Under the pieces are notes generated by a model, which was not told the DNA's origin, did no database searches, and saw only the letters and a program-made list of their open reading frames with translations. A stretch of 64,000 bases of DNA from Cyanobacteria bacterium UBA5018. Its GTDB lineage: Bacteria > Cyanobacteriota > Cyanobacteriia > PCC-6307 > Cyanobiaceae. The DNA is taken from contig DGYA01000001.1 in assembly GCA_002396505.1 (NCBI GenBank), positions 13,559 to 77,558 on the forward strand, read 5' to 3'. The translations under genes and the position numbers were made by a program. Below are positions 36,425 through 46,229 of the stretch, piece after piece (the stretch's first letter is position 1; each line of letters starts with the position of its first letter).

Positions 36425-39184
36425 CTAGCTATAACCATAACGACGCACATACCAGGTCTTCACCAGCTGGGCGAGCAGGCAATAGCCGAGCAGGATCGCC
36501 GCCAGCCAGGCGAAGTAAATCGGGGGTAGAGGGGTAAAGCCAAGCGCCGCAGCGATCGGCGTATAGGGAATTGCCATGGCAGCAGCCATCACCACCATGG
36601 TAACCATGGCCATCACAGGCGCTGGATTGCTTTGTAGAAAGGGAATATGGGAGGTGCGAATGATATATACCACCAGCGTCTGGGTCATCAAGCTCTCCAC
36701 AAACCAGCCCGTCTGGAAAAGGGCTTGATTCTCCACAGTATTGGCAGAGAAAACAAACCACATCAGGGCAAATGTGGCATAGTCGAACAGGGAGCTCACG
36801 GGGCCTAGGTAAACCATGAAGCTTCTAATATCATTGATCCTCCACTTACGCGGCACACCTAGATAGTCTGAATCAACATGATCAAAAGGAATGCCGGTTT
36901 GGGAAAAATCGTAGAGCAGATTGTTCAGCAGGATCTGCACCGGCAGCATCGGCAGGAATGGCAGAAAGATGCTGGCCCCCAGCAGGCTAAACATATTGCC
37001 AAATGCCGAACTGGTGCCCATCTTTATATACTTGGCAATGTTACCAAAGGTGCGGCGTCCTTCCATCACGCCGGCATTCAGCACCAATAAACTCTTCTCC
37101 AGCAGCACGATATCCGCCGATTCCTTGGCGATATCCACCGCCGTATCCACCGAAATGCCAATGTCGGCCTCCCGCAGGGCGGCGGCATCATTAATGCCGT
37201 CTCCCATGAAGCCCACCACATGGCCACGGCTACGCAGCATTTTGATAATCCTTGATTTCTGCAGCGGCGAGAGCTTGGCAAAGATCGTCGTCGACTCCAC
37301 CTGCTCCCCCAGCAGCTGATCATCCATGGCCTCGATCTCCGGCCCCAGCAGCACCCCCTCCACCACAAGATTTACGTCTTTGCAGGTTTTGAGGGCGATC
37401 ACCGCGTTGTCCCCGGTGAGCACCTTCACAGCCACCCCACCCCGGTGTAGGTCGCCAATCGCTTGCCTAGCTGAATCCTTTGGTGGATCGAGAAAGGCAA
37501 TCAACCCTAGGAAGACCAGCTCAGACTCATCTACAAGGCTATAGGGTTTATGTTGAATGGGAACTTCCTTGTAGGCCACGGCAATCACCCTCAGGCCTTC
37601 ACTATTCAGTCCCTCACTCAAGCTAAGCACCTGCTGGCGACTGGCTGCATCGATTGGTTCGATAACATCTCCATCCTTCAAGCTGCTGCATACCATTAGA
37701 ATCTCCTCCACGGCTCCCTTACAGATCAGCTCGTGGTGGTGGTTCTCCTCCTCGACTACAACCGACATCCGTCTGCGTTGGAAATCGAAAGGGATCTCAT
37801 CGATCTTGGCGAAGTTTTTCTCTACCTTCAATTCGCGATGCAGATCGGCATGTTCGAGCACGGCTATATCCAAAAGACTTTTGAGGCCCGTCTGATGGAA
37901 GCTATTTAGATAGGCGTGCTCCAGCACCTCATTAGATTCCTTGCCGCGATAATCGAGGTATCTTTCAAGCACGATGCGGTCTTGGGTGAGGGTGCCAGTC
38001 TTGTCGGTGCAGAGGATGTTCATAGCACCAAGATTTTGAATCGAATCAATATTTTTCACAATCACTTTCTGCTTGGCCATCGCAATGGCGCCTCGGGAGA
38101 GGTTGGCGGTCACGATCATCGGCAGCATCTCTGGAGTTAGCCCAACGGCTACGGACAGCGCGAAGAAAAAGGCCTCCGCCCAGTTGCCCTTGCTGATGCC
38201 GTTGATCAGGAACACGGCCGGTGCCATCACCACCATGAAGCGCACCAGCAGCAGGCTCACATCGCTGATGCCCCGATCAAAGCTGGTGCGGCTGCGCACA
38301 CCGGTGAGAGTCTTGGCCAAGGCCCCCAGGTAGGTGCGCTCCCCCGTTTCCACCACCACAGCCGTGGCGGTGCCACTGATCACGTTCGTGCCCAGGAAAC
38401 AGAGGTTTGCCAATTCCAGGGGCTCCTTGATCTCCAGCTGGCGGGGCGGCAACTCACCGTGTTTCTCCACCGGCAGGGATTCACCGGTGAGGGCGGCCTG
38501 GCTTACGAACAGGTCTTTGGCGCTCAGCACCCGCACGTCGGCGGGGATCATGTCGCCGGCGGCGAGCAGCACCAGATCGCCAGGCACGAGCCGGTCGATC
38601 GGTTCCTCCCGCTGCCTGGGCGTCTCGGCGCTCAACTGCAGGCCGAGGTCGGCCGCCAAACCAGCGCTTATATCCTTGCGGGCATCGTGCCGTTTGACCG
38701 TGGCGGTGGTGTGCACCAACAGGCTCAGGGATTCCGCCGCCACCAGCGAGCGGTATTCCTGAGAAAAGCGCAAAAGCACGCTAAACAGGATCATCGCGGT
38801 GATGATCACCGCCGCTTTGATATCCCCCGTGACCAGGGACAAAACCGCCAGGGCCGCCAGCAGAAACACCAGCGGATTCCTGAAGGTTTTAAGCAGCTGA
38901 ACTACCCATGATATGGGCTGTTCATGGGCAATTTGATTGGCTCCAACCTTGGCCAGGCGTAGTTCTGCCTGCAGATCGCTCAGCCCTTCCGCGCTGGTGT
39001 TCAACCGGGAGAACAGTTCATCGGCACTCTCCTGGGCCGCGCGCAGCAATTGCCCAGTTGCCGATTCGAGCTGAAGCGGTTCCCCATGAGGGCCCACCCC
39101 TGGAACCACCGCAGCGGGGCTAGCCCCGGAGGGCCAGCGCAGACGAAGCAACATGGTAAGCCTGCTCCAGGGGTTTGGGTGCAT
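36425..39184 (-). CDS. mgtA: Magnesium-translocating P-type ATPase
   Basis: 919 residues, P-type ATPase of the Mg2+ importing (P3B) class. TGESLPVEKHG is the dephosphorylation loop, ILCTDKTGTLTQD the phosphorylation motif (Asp of DKTGT), KVLTGDNAVIALKTC the P-domain, and VGFMGDGINDAAALREADIG the hinge. The M4 sequence VGLTPEMLPMIVT and the C-terminal block NNLLYDFSQTGIPFDHVD with QTGWFVESLMTQTLVVYIIR are characteristic of MgtA/MgtB. It imports Mg2+ across the plasma membrane using ATP. It converges with the pyruvate-kinase-like gene (45 bases apart) and is divergent from DUF4336. No Mg2+ riboswitch-like leader is evident to me in the 157 bases upstream. Choice between mgtA and mgtB symbols is arbitrary. 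Confidence 0.93.
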   Translation of the reverse strand: MHPNPWSRLTMLLRLRWPSGASPAAVVPGVGPHGEPLQLESATGQLLRAAQESADELFSRLNTSAEGLSDLQAELRLAKVGANQIAHEQPISWVVQLLKTFRNPLVFLLAALAVLSLVTGDIKAAVIITAMILFSVLLRFSQEYRSLVAAESLSLLVHTTATVKRHDARKDISAGLAADLGLQLSAETPRQREEPIDRLVPGDLVLLAAGDMIPADVRVLSAKDLFVSQAALTGESLPVEKHGELPPRQLEIKEPLELANLCFLGTNVISGTATAVVVETGERTYLGALAKTLTGVRSRTSFDRGISDVSLLLVRFMVVMAPAVFLINGISKGNWAEAFFFALSVAVGLTPEMLPMIVTANLSRGAIAMAKQKVIVKNIDSIQNLGAMNILCTDKTGTLTQDRIVLERYLDYRGKESNEVLEHAYLNSFHQTGLKSLLDIAVLEHADLHRELKVEKNFAKIDEIPFDFQRRRMSVVVEEENHHHELICKGAVEEILMVCSSLKDGDVIEPIDAASRQQVLSLSEGLNSEGLRVIAVAYKEVPIQHKPYSLVDESELVFLGLIAFLDPPKDSARQAIGDLHRGGVAVKVLTGDNAVIALKTCKDVNLVVEGVLLGPEIEAMDDQLLGEQVESTTIFAKLSPLQKSRIIKMLRSRGHVVGFMGDGINDAAALREADIGISVDTAVDIAKESADIVLLEKSLLVLNAGVMEGRRTFGNIAKYIKMGTSSAFGNMFSLLGASIFLPFLPMLPVQILLNNLLYDFSQTGIPFDHVDSDYLGVPRKWRINDIRSFMVYLGPVSSLFDYATFALMWFVFSANTVENQALFQTGWFVESLMTQTLVVYIIRTSHIPFLQSNPAPVMAMVTMVVMAAAMAIPYTPIAAALGFTPLPPIYFAWLAAILLGYCLLAQLVKTWYVRRYGYS

Positions 39185-39341
39185 TGGAGAGGATCCGCCT
39201 AACCCTCCTAAACGCTACTAGGTGAAAGTGATTCGATGTGATCTAATGCGATGCAATGGGAAAGTGGTATGGGATGTGAAAATGTGATTGGATGTGGCCA
39301 GCTGGAGGTAAATCCAGCGCATCGGGCGAGAAGCGGCAGCT

Positions 39342-40592
39342 ATGCACCAGCGGACGGCCAGCGGCGAAGATGAGGGGCTCCGTTTGCTCCACCCAGCCGC
39401 GGTGATTGCCGCCATCTCCCAGCCCCCCATCCCTGGCGATGCCAGCCAGCAGCGCTGGCCCTGGTGGCCGCTGCTGCCCCTCTATCCCTACGGCCGTCGC
39501 CGCAGCCTGGTGCGCGAATTGATCCCAGGCCAGCTGTGGAGCGTGGAGCAGTTGCTGGGGGTGTTTTACGTGGCGGTGCCGATTCGGATGACGGTGCTGC
39601 GGCTGCGCCAGGGGCTGCTGCTCTACGCGCCGGTGGCCCCCACCGCAGAGCTGCGCGCGGCCCTGGCCGAGCTGGAGCAACTGCATGGCCCGGTGGTGAC
39701 GATCGTGCTGCCCACCAGCTCAGGGTTGGAGCACAAGTTGCCGGTGCCGGCGATGGCGCGGGCCTTTCCCAAAGCCCAGCTGTGGGTAACACCGGGGCAG
39801 TGGAGTTTTCCAATCTCCCTGCCGTCCAGCTGGCTGGGCTTCCCCCGCCAGCGCACCAAGGTGCTGTTTGAGCAGGGCCTGCCCCACGAAGACCAACTCG
39901 ACTGGTGCGCCCTGGGGCCCCTGGATTTGGGGGTGGGAAACTTTTTTGAGGCGGCCTGCCTGCACCGGGCCAGCGGCAGTTTGCTAGTGACAGATGCCTT
40001 GGTGGCCATCGGCGAGCAACCGCCAGCCATATTTGACCTCGATCCGAAGCCGCTGCTATTCCACGCCCGCGAGCGGGCCGATCAGCCGCTGTTGGATTCG
40101 CCCGAGCTGAGACGCCAGGGCTGGTGGCGGCTGGTGCTGTTCGCCTCCTTCCTGAGACCCGAGCGACTGGCCATCCTGGGCCTCGGGGAGCTGCTACGGC
40201 AGGCCTGGAACGCCAGCCGACAACCAGGCGGCGCCGCCAACGCCCTCTATCCCTTCCACTGGCAGCAGGATTGGCAACATGAATTTCGCCAATTGGTACC
40301 CCCTGGCGCGCCGGTCATCCAGGTGGCACCGGTATTGGAGCGGCTGGTGTTCCCCCGCCACCGCCAGCTGCTGATCAACTGGCTGCATCAGCTTTCCCAG
40401 CTGGGGGAGATTCGTCAATTGGTGCCCGCCCACTATGAGGCCCCGGTGCCCTGCACAGCCGCGGATCTACAAGAGCTGGCAAGGGAACTGGGTGAAAGAC
40501 CCTGGGCTGTAGACCAAAAGAGCTGGCGCTATCTGGCCAGCATCGATCGCAATCTAGTGAAATTAGGAGTGGTGCCCAACCGGGACAGCTGA
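39342..40592 (+). CDS. DUF4336 domain protein (metallo-beta-lactamase-like fold)
   Basis: 416 residues. LWSVEQLLGVFYVAVPIRMT, LRQGLLLYAPVAPTAELRAA, then ELEQLHGPVVTIVLPTSSGL-EHKLPV and KAQLWVTPGQWSFPISLP form the N-terminal half typical of DUF4336. LVTDALVAIGEQPPAIFDLD lies in the middle, and the end has IRQLVPAHYEAP. The fold is related to metallo-beta-lactamases, but the HxHxDH motif is not evident (H-x-x-EH variants only). The function is unknown; the family is common in cyanobacteria and algae. A partial, decayed copy lies at 33632-33966. The start could be later than 39342, since the first 40 residues are not conserved in appearance. Confidence 0.85.
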   Translation: MHQRTASGEDEGLRLLHPAAVIAAISQPPIPGDASQQRWPWWPLLPLYPYGRRRSLVRELIPGQLWSVEQLLGVFYVAVPIRMTVLRLRQGLLLYAPVAPTAELRAALAELEQLHGPVVTIVLPTSSGLEHKLPVPAMARAFPKAQLWVTPGQWSFPISLPSSWLGFPRQRTKVLFEQGLPHEDQLDWCALGPLDLGVGNFFEAACLHRASGSLLVTDALVAIGEQPPAIFDLDPKPLLFHARERADQPLLDSPELRRQGWWRLVLFASFLRPERLAILGLGELLRQAWNASRQPGGAANALYPFHWQQDWQHEFRQLVPPGAPVIQVAPVLERLVFPRHRQLLINWLHQLSQLGEIRQLVPAHYEAPVPCTAADLQELARELGERPWAVDQKSWRYLASIDRNLVKLGVVPNRDS

Positions 40593-40605
40593 GTGGCCCT
40601 CGCCC

Positions 40606-40962
40606 TCAGAGCCGTAATTCGCCCGGATCGGCATCCCGATCGGCCGGGCTACAGCTGCCGATCAGGCTGGTTTCCAGCTCCATGCGCTGTTCCATCTGGC
40701 GCAGGAAGTAACCGGTCATCATCGCTGAACCAAGCAGGCCGGCAAGGTTTTCACGGCTGGTCTGGATCTTCACATCAAACTGCTCAGCGGGCAGCATGCC
40801 GAGCAGGCCCTGCACGTTGTGGCGAATGATGTCTTGAATCTCATGACTAGCTGAACGAGCCACCCGCTGCAACACATCCGGAGACTGATCCTGGAGGTAC
40901 TGGATCAGGGGGTTGCCGCCTATGGCTTCGTTGTCGCTAGTCAGGAACTCCGGGTTGAACAT
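40606..40962 (-). CDS. DUF760 family protein
   Basis: 118 residues starting MFNPEFLTSDNEAIGGNPLI. IQYLQDQSPDVLQRVARSAS, IIRHNVQGLLGMLPAEQFDV and NLAGLLGSAMMTGYFLRQME match the DUF760 family of cyanobacteria and plastids, a small soluble helical protein. In plants some members are linked to ATP synthase or chloroplast proteolysis contexts; no role is known for the bacterial ones. It converges with the DUF4336 gene (13 bases apart) and follows lepB on the same strand by 31 bases, so could share its transcript. Confidence 0.85.
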   Translation of the reverse strand: MFNPEFLTSDNEAIGGNPLIQYLQDQSPDVLQRVARSASHEIQDIIRHNVQGLLGMLPAEQFDVKIQTSRENLAGLLGSAMMTGYFLRQMEQRMELETSLIGSCSPADRDADPGELRL

Positions 40963-40993
40963 GTCCGGTGTGCGCTAGGTCACGGACTGCACC

Positions 40994-41638
40994 CTACCCC
41001 AGATGTTCAGCGGCCAAAGGTGCGGTTGAAGGGGCGTAGATCCGTATCTCCCTGCGGCTGAGCTGGCGGCTAAGCAGACCGAAGCGGTTCAGGGGCCAGT
41101 AGCGCCAGATCGCCGTGCCGATCAGCTCCTCCTCCGGCAGGGGGCCCCAGAGGTGGGAATCGAGGCTGGCATTGCGGTTATCGCCCAGCACCAGCAGCTG
41201 CCCCGCCGCCAGGGTGAAGGGCTGCAGTTGATAGTCCATCGGCGCCGCCGCCCAATCGCTCGCCACCGGGGCACCATTGCGCCACAACAGGCCCTGGCGC
41301 ACCTCCACCCGGTCGCCGGCCCGAGCCACCACCCGTTTGATCAGAGCTGCCTTGGGGTCGTAGCCGGCGGCCTGCAGCGGCGGCGGTGGCCTGAACACCA
41401 CCACGGTGCCGATCGGCAGCGGCCGATGCAGCCGCACCCGCAACTTCTCCACCAGCACCCGATCCTGCTGCCGCAGGGTGGGCAGCATCGAATCGGAGGG
41501 AATCCAGCGCGGCTCCACCACCAACCAACGCAGCGCCAGGGCCAGCAGCAGCCAGGCCAGCACCGGCAGCAGCTGGGCGCGCAGGTCGGCCAGCCGCTGC
41601 CGCCAGGGCCGGGGCGAGGCCGTCGGTTCGCTGCTCAC
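40994..41638 (-). CDS. lepB: Signal peptidase I
   Basis: About 214 residues from GTG 41638 (the frame is open to 41677). One N-terminal membrane helix (VLAWLLLALALRWLVVEP) is followed by the catalytic blocks: IPSDSMLPTL with the nucleophilic Ser, ALIKRVVARAGDRVEV with the general-base Lys, and LVLGDNRNASLDSHLWG. It cleaves signal peptides at the periplasmic or lumenal face. The length fits the short one-helix type common in cyanobacteria. It is divergent from menD with about 60 bases between starts. Confidence 0.95.
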   Translation of the reverse strand: MSSEPTASPRPWRQRLADLRAQLLPVLAWLLLALALRWLVVEPRWIPSDSMLPTLRQQDRVLVEKLRVRLHRPLPIGTVVVFRPPPPLQAAGYDPKAALIKRVVARAGDRVEVRQGLLWRNGAPVASDWAAAPMDYQLQPFTLAAGQLLVLGDNRNASLDSHLWGPLPEEELIGTAIWRYWPLNRFGLLSRQLSRREIRIYAPSTAPLAAEHLG

Positions 41639-41700
41639 GGGCCTGGAGAGAAGATGGGCGCCCCATCCTGCAGCCACCCCGGACGGGAAGGCATCTCTGT

Positions 41701-43617
41701 TTGGATCGCGCCCAAGCCAACCTGGAGGCTGCCCTCACCCTGTTGCAGGCCTTGATGCGGCGGGGCCTGCGCCAGCTGGTGCTCTGCCCCGGCAGCCGCT
41801 CCGGGCCCCTGGCGGTGGCGGCCGGGCTGCTGGAGCGGCAAGGCTTGGCCCTGGTGACGGCCATCGATGAGCGCTCCGCCGCTTTTTTTGCCCTCGGCCA
41901 TGGCCGCGCCACCGGCCTGCCGGCGGCCGTGATCACCACCTCAGGTACGGCGGTGGCCAACCTGCTGCCGGCCGTGGTGGAGGCGGATTACGGCGCCATT
42001 CCGCTGCTGCTGCTCACCGCGGATCGGCCGCCGCGGCTGAAGGGTTGCGGCGCCAACCAAACCGTGAACCAGGAAGACTTCCTGCTCGCCTCCCTGCGCT
42101 GGCAGGGGCTGGGCGATGGCCGCGGCCTGCACGCCATGGCCGCGGCCGAACTGGCTGAGCTGGCCGACACCGCCTTCCGGCACTGCCTGGGCCCAGATCA
42201 GCCAAGCTTGGCCCAGGCAGCGATCCAGGCAATACCTGAATGGGCGGCGCCTGGGCCGGTGCAGCTGAACCTGCCGATCGATGAGCCCCTCCATGCCGGC
42301 TCCTCCGCTCTGCTGGCGGTGGCCAGGGCCTGGCCCGCCCATGCCCTGCAGGCGGATCAATCCAACCCCAGTGCAAGCCCCCAGGGCTGGCCGGGCGCTG
42401 GAGCGCAGCTGGGGCTCGATCCAGATCGACCCGGCCTGATCGTGGCCGGGCCTTGGCGCGGCAGACCCCAAACCTGGGACGCCCATCTAACGGCCCTGCG
42501 GCAGCTGCAGCAACGCACCGGCTGGCCGCTGCTGGCCGATGCCCTCAGCGGCCTGCGGGGCCTGGCGGATCTAAACCTGGTGGCCGGCTATGACCTCCTT
42601 CTGACCGCCCCCAAACCCGAGTGGCAGCCTGAGCAGGTGCTGCGGCTGGGCCCGCTGCCGGCCAGCCGCAGACTGCAGCAATGGCTGGCCAATTTCAGCG
42701 TTCCCCAGGCCCTGATCAGCGAGGCCGACCCGCGCAATCTCGATGCCCTGGGCACTGCCCAGCAGCGCTGCTTTAGCGGCCTGGCGCCCTGGTGGGCAGC
42801 CCTGCCGCCGTCCTGGCAGGGGGATCAGCCCCCGGCTGCCAACCTGGCCCTGGCCCAGCGCTGGCAGGCGGCGGAACAGGCCCTGCAGGCTTGGCTGGAC
42901 AGCCAGCTGGCGACTCCCTTGGCCGCAGCTGGGATCGCACCTGGAACAGCTGTCATGGGAACAGCTATCAGCGAAACACCTATCAGCGAAACAGCTATCA
43001 GCGCAACAGCCATGGCTGATCTGTGCGAACCGGCCCTGGCCCGCCAGCTGAGCCGGCTATTGCCCGCTGGTGTGCCCTTGGTGCTGGCCAACAGTTCGCC
43101 AGTGCGGGATTGGGAGAGCTTTGCGGTGGGCGATGGTCCGCCCCGACCGGTGCTGGCCTTTCGGGGCGCCTCTGGCATCGACGGCACCCTGTCGCTGGCC
43201 TGTGGGGTGGCCCAGGCCTGCGGCAGAGCCGTGCTGATCAGCGGCGACCTGGCCCTGCTGCACGACGCCAACGGCTGGCTGTGGCGCAGCCAATTGACCG
43301 GTCAGCTGACCATCCTGGTGCTCGACAACGGCGGCGGCGGCATTTTTGAGCAGCTGCCAATTCGGCCCGATCCAGCGGAAGCACCCGATCCGGCTGCGGT
43401 GATGGATTTCGAACGGCTGTTTGCCATGCCCCAGCCCGTCGATCCGGTGGCCCTGGCGGCCGTCCATGGGGTGCCGGGGCGCCTGTGTGGCGGCTGGGAG
43501 GAGCTGGAACGGAATTTGAGCTGGGCGTTGCAGCAGCCCCTGGCCCTATTGAGGCTGGTCACCGACCGCCGCCAGGATGCCCTGCTGCGCCAGCGGCTGC
43601 GCCAAAGCCAGCATTGA
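41701..43617 (+). CDS. menD: SEPHCHC synthase (MenD)
   Basis: 638 residues starting at TTG 41701, a thiamine-diphosphate enzyme. RQLVLCPGSRSGPLAVAAGL, VTAIDERSAAFFALGHGRAT and AVITTSGTAVANLLPAVVEA are the N-terminal PYR domain including the catalytic Glu. The C-terminal PP domain has ISGDLALLHDANGWLW and LVLDNGGGGIFEQLP for ThDP-Mg binding. It joins 2-oxoglutarate and isochorismate in the phylloquinone (vitamin K1) pathway needed for photosystem I. Between the domains, at about residues 405-440, repeated units (MGTAISETPISETAISATAM) form an insert encoded by 15- to 18-base repeats. menB follows 196 bases later. Confidence 0.95.
   Translation: MDRAQANLEAALTLLQALMRRGLRQLVLCPGSRSGPLAVAAGLLERQGLALVTAIDERSAAFFALGHGRATGLPAAVITTSGTAVANLLPAVVEADYGAIPLLLLTADRPPRLKGCGANQTVNQEDFLLASLRWQGLGDGRGLHAMAAAELAELADTAFRHCLGPDQPSLAQAAIQAIPEWAAPGPVQLNLPIDEPLHAGSSALLAVARAWPAHALQADQSNPSASPQGWPGAGAQLGLDPDRPGLIVAGPWRGRPQTWDAHLTALRQLQQRTGWPLLADALSGLRGLADLNLVAGYDLLLTAPKPEWQPEQVLRLGPLPASRRLQQWLANFSVPQALISEADPRNLDALGTAQQRCFSGLAPWWAALPPSWQGDQPPAANLALAQRWQAAEQALQAWLDSQLATPLAAAGIAPGTAVMGTAISETPISETAISATAMADLCEPALARQLSRLLPAGVPLVLANSSPVRDWESFAVGDGPPRPVLAFRGASGIDGTLSLACGVAQACGRAVLISGDLALLHDANGWLWRSQLTGQLTILVLDNGGGGIFEQLPIRPDPAEAPDPAAVMDFERLFAMPQPVDPVALAAVHGVPGRLCGGWEELERNLSWALQQPLALLRLVTDRRQDALLRQRLRQSQH
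42945..43012. repeat. 15-bp in-frame repeats in menD
   Basis: Four imperfect units of the type ACAGCTATCAGCGAA encode TAISE-like pentapeptides in the linker before the MenD pyrophosphate-binding domain. They probably arose by slippage and are tolerated in a loop. Confidence 0.75.
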
Positions 43618-43813
43618 GAGCAGCAGTCTTGGGAGCCAACAGCGGAGCTGGTTCGAAAGCAGAACCAAAAGCAGCCCAGGAGCCACCAGCAGCCACCAGC
43701 ACAGCTGGTCTGGCAGCAGCACTAAAAGCAGAGGCCCAGGGACCAACAGCGGAGCTGGTTGAGAAGCGGCGACGGGCGCTGCGCAGAATGGCCCCTGTGA
43801 TGCCGCAGCGGCC
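43618..43813. repeat. menD-menB spacer with direct repeats
   Basis: About 196 bases containing two copies of CCAACAGCGGAGCTGGTT (near 43637 and 43747) and several CAGCAGCCACCAG copies. No independent gene is supported. The spacer suggests menB may have its own promoter or a long leader. Confidence 0.65.
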
Positions 43814-44677
43814 GTGATAGAGGTCTTCGCTCCAGCCGATCCACCGCTGCAGTGGCGGCAGCTGGGTAGCTACGAGGACATCATTTATGAGGGCAGCGAC
43901 GAGGGCATCGCCCGGATCACGATCAACCGCCCCCGCCGCCGCAATGCCTTCCGGCCGCGCACGGTGATCGAACTCTGCGATGCCTTCACCCGGGTACGGG
44001 AGGACCCCCGGGTCGGCGTGGTGCTGTTCACCGGGGCTGGGCCCGCCGACGACGGGGGCTGGGCCTTCTGCGCCGGCGGTGACCAGAGCGTGCGCGGCGA
44101 TGGCGGCTACCTCGACGAGCAGGGTGTACCGCGCCTTAACGTGCTCGACCTGCAGCGGTTGATTCGCAGCCTGCCCAAGGTGGTGATCGCCCTGGTGGCG
44201 GGCTACGCCATCGGCGGTGGCCAGGTGCTGCACCTGCTCTGTGACCTTTCGCTGGCGGCGGAAAATGCTCGCTTCGGGCAGACGGGGCCGAGGGTGGGCA
44301 GTTTTGATGGCGGCTTTGGCGCCAGCTACCTGGCCCGGGTGGTGGGCCAGCGCAAAGCGCGGGAAATCTGGTTCCTCTGCCGCCAATACGGCGCTTCGGA
44401 GGCGCTGGAGATGGGACTGGTGAACGCGGTGGTGCCCCTGGCCCAACTACAGGCGGAGGGGGTGCGCTGGGGCCGGGAGGTGATGGCACACAGTCCCACG
44501 GCGATTCGCTGCCTCAAGGCAGCCTTCAATGCCGAAACCGACGGCATGGCGGGGCTGCAGGAGTTGGCCGGCCAGGCCACCCACCTCTTCTACCGAACCG
44601 CCGAGGGCCAGGAAGGTCGCAATGCCTTCCTGGAAAAGCGGCCACCAAACTTTGCCGACGCCGACTGGCTGCCTTGA
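43814..44677 (+). CDS. menB: 1,4-dihydroxy-2-naphthoyl-CoA synthase
   Basis: 287 residues from GTG 43814, crotonase superfamily. [55 protein letters not shown] (oxyanion hole) and [20 protein letters not shown] are MenB signatures, with the C-terminal [20 protein letters not shown]. It closes the second ring of the naphthoquinone head group. With menD it forms part of the phylloquinone pathway; the other men genes are not in this window. The length is normal. Confidence 0.97.
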   Translation: MIEVFAPADPPLQWRQLGSYEDIIYEGSDEGIARITINRPRRRNAFRPRTVIELCDAFTRVREDPRVGVVLFTGAGPADDGGWAFCAGGDQSVRGDGGYLDEQGVPRLNVLDLQRLIRSLPKVVIALVAGYAIGGGQVLHLLCDLSLAAENARFGQTGPRVGSFDGGFGASYLARVVGQRKAREIWFLCRQYGASEALEMGLVNAVVPLAQLQAEGVRWGREVMAHSPTAIRCLKAAFNAETDGMAGLQELAGQATHLFYRTAEGQEGRNAFLEKRPPNFADADWLP

Positions 44678-45348
44678 GCCCTGCGCAGAAGCGAACCCCG
44701 ACTCAGGCCAGAGCTCCCCTCGCCCTCAAAGGAACCCTGCCCTGGTCACCTCAAAAAATTGCCCATCGGCCACTGGCTTCAGCGGGCGACCAGGCACCGC
44801 GACTCCCTTAGCGCCAAGACATTCGCGCGCCATCAGATTCGCGGCACGACATTGGCAGCATGGGACCAGTGAGATTTAAAAATTACTGGGCGCCGTTGAG
44901 CAACCCGCTAATCAGCCGCTCCGCATCCAGCGCTTTGCATTCAGGAGCGCTTTGCATTAAGCACTTTTAAATAAGCACTTTGCATTCAGCAGCGGCTTGC
45001 ATTCAGCGGCTCCGCATTCAGCAGCGGCTTCGCATTCAGCAGCTCTGCATTCAGAAAGCCTCTATTCAGCAGCTCTAGTATTCAGCAGCTCTTGTTGCAG
45101 CAAGCCTGTCTGCAGCAAGCCTGTCTGGAGCAGGCCTGTCTGCAGCAGGCCTGTCTGCAGCAAGCCTCTCTACAGGAAGCCCGTTTGCAGCAGGCCTGCC
45201 TGCAGTAAGCAGGGCTGTAGCAAGCCTGTCATCTTTATCTGTCAATTCATCAACCCAGACAACAGCAAATCTCCTCCCCTAAAGATCCCTCCCCTAAAGA
45301 TCCTTTCATTTTGAGCACAGTTCCCATTCGCGGTGCTGCCGCCGCACT
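44678..45348. repeat. Intergenic block with 15-bp tandem repeats
   Basis: About 670 bases without a convincing gene. From 44925 to 45230 there are two families of short units. The first is GCATTCAGCAGCGGCT-like (about eight copies). The second is GCCTGTCTGCAGCAA-like, a 15-mer with about nine copies. One frame (44997-45314) reads Ser-Ala-Leu-His then Cys-Ser-Lys-Pro-Val repeats without stops, purely as a result of the period. A duplicated CCTCCCCTAAAGATC unit lies near 45271-45303. Confidence 0.85.
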
Positions 45349-46164
45349 ATGAAAGTTCAGATTTTCTTTGCCGACGCTTCCCGCCCCAATCGAGGTCCTT
45401 CGCCAAAACCTCTGCGGTCAACTCCTCTGCCGGCAACTCCTCTACCGGCAACTCCGCTGCCGCCATCCCTATCGCCAACCTTGGTGTCCCCCCTGCCGCC
45501 GGCGCTTGCCGCTGCCACCCTGAACAGCGACCGGCAGAGGCCCTGGCCCCTCAGGCTCGGCCTGGCTTTGGCCCTGGCGGCCACCGGCCTGCTGAACAGC
45601 CTGCTGAGCGGCCCCCTGGAGCCCATGCGGGCCCAGCAGATTGAGGGCCCCAGCCCTGGGGCTCTCACCCCCAGGGTGGGCGACTCGCAAAGCCAGGAAG
45701 ATGGCAAACCTGGCCCTGGGGGCGTCCAAGGGCGGGAGCTGGTGTTGGACCGGCGGCGGCGCCTGTTGCTGGTGATCGATAGCGGCCAAGAGCTGCGCCG
45801 CTTTCCGGTGGCGGTGGGCAGGCCGGGCTGGGAGACCCCGGTGGGGCAGTTTGAGGTAATCGAGCGGGTGATCAATCCCGTCTGGAAGCATCCCGCCACG
45901 GGCCAGCTGGTGCCTCCAGGTCCGGAAAATCCCCTCGGCAGCCGCTGGATCGGCTTCCACCGAGACTGCGGGGGCCGCCGCGGCTTTAACGGTCGATCGG
46001 GGCTGACCGTAAAGGGTTGCGCCACCATGGGCTTCCATGGCACCCCGAACCGCCGCAGCGTTGGCCAAGCGGTTTCCCACGGCTGTGTACGGCTCTACGA
46101 CGAGCAGGTGCGCGAGCTGTTTGAGCTGGTGAGCATGGGCACGCCGGTGATCGTTTTGCCCTGA
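45349..46164 (+). CDS. L,D-transpeptidase (YkuD domain)
   Basis: 271 residues. A Pro-rich N-terminus with short repeats ([15 protein letters not shown]) precedes a hydrophobic helix ([20 protein letters not shown]) that anchors or exports it. The YkuD domain runs from about residue 125: [36 protein letters not shown], and the active site [20 protein letters not shown] with the catalytic Cys of SHGCVR and the preceding His (MGFHGT). It makes 3-3 cross-links in peptidoglycan or attaches proteins to it, in the periplasm. Start ATG 45349. Confidence 0.93.
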   Translation: MKVQIFFADASRPNRGPSPKPLRSTPLPATPLPATPLPPSLSPTLVSPLPPALAAATLNSDRQRPWPLRLGLALALAATGLLNSLLSGPLEPMRAQQIEGPSPGALTPRVGDSQSQEDGKPGPGGVQGRELVLDRRRRLLLVIDSGQELRRFPVAVGRPGWETPVGQFEVIERVINPVWKHPATGQLVPPGPENPLGSRWIGFHRDCGGRRGFNGRSGLTVKGCATMGFHGTPNRRSVGQAVSHGCVRLYDEQVRELFELVSMGTPVIVLP

Positions 46165-46229
46165 AAAGGCGGCTGGGGCAGACCGGTCGCGGACCACCCG
46201 TAAAGTTGCGCCCAGATTTCCCTTCTGAC

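Noticed and set aside
39342..40592. Considered the DUF4336 gene as an active metallo-beta-lactamase
   Set aside because: No HxHxDH metal motif can be found; only the general fold relation from the family is kept.
43559..44446. Long minus-strand frame of 295 codons opposite menB
   Set aside because: It lies antisense to the unmistakable menB gene and has the composition of a reverse-strand shadow.
44997..45314. Open frame with Cys-Ser-Lys-Pro repeats that looks like a Cys-rich peptide gene
   Set aside because: The open frame is explained by 15-base repeats without stop codons. There is no ribosome binding site, no conserved domain and no non-repeat part.
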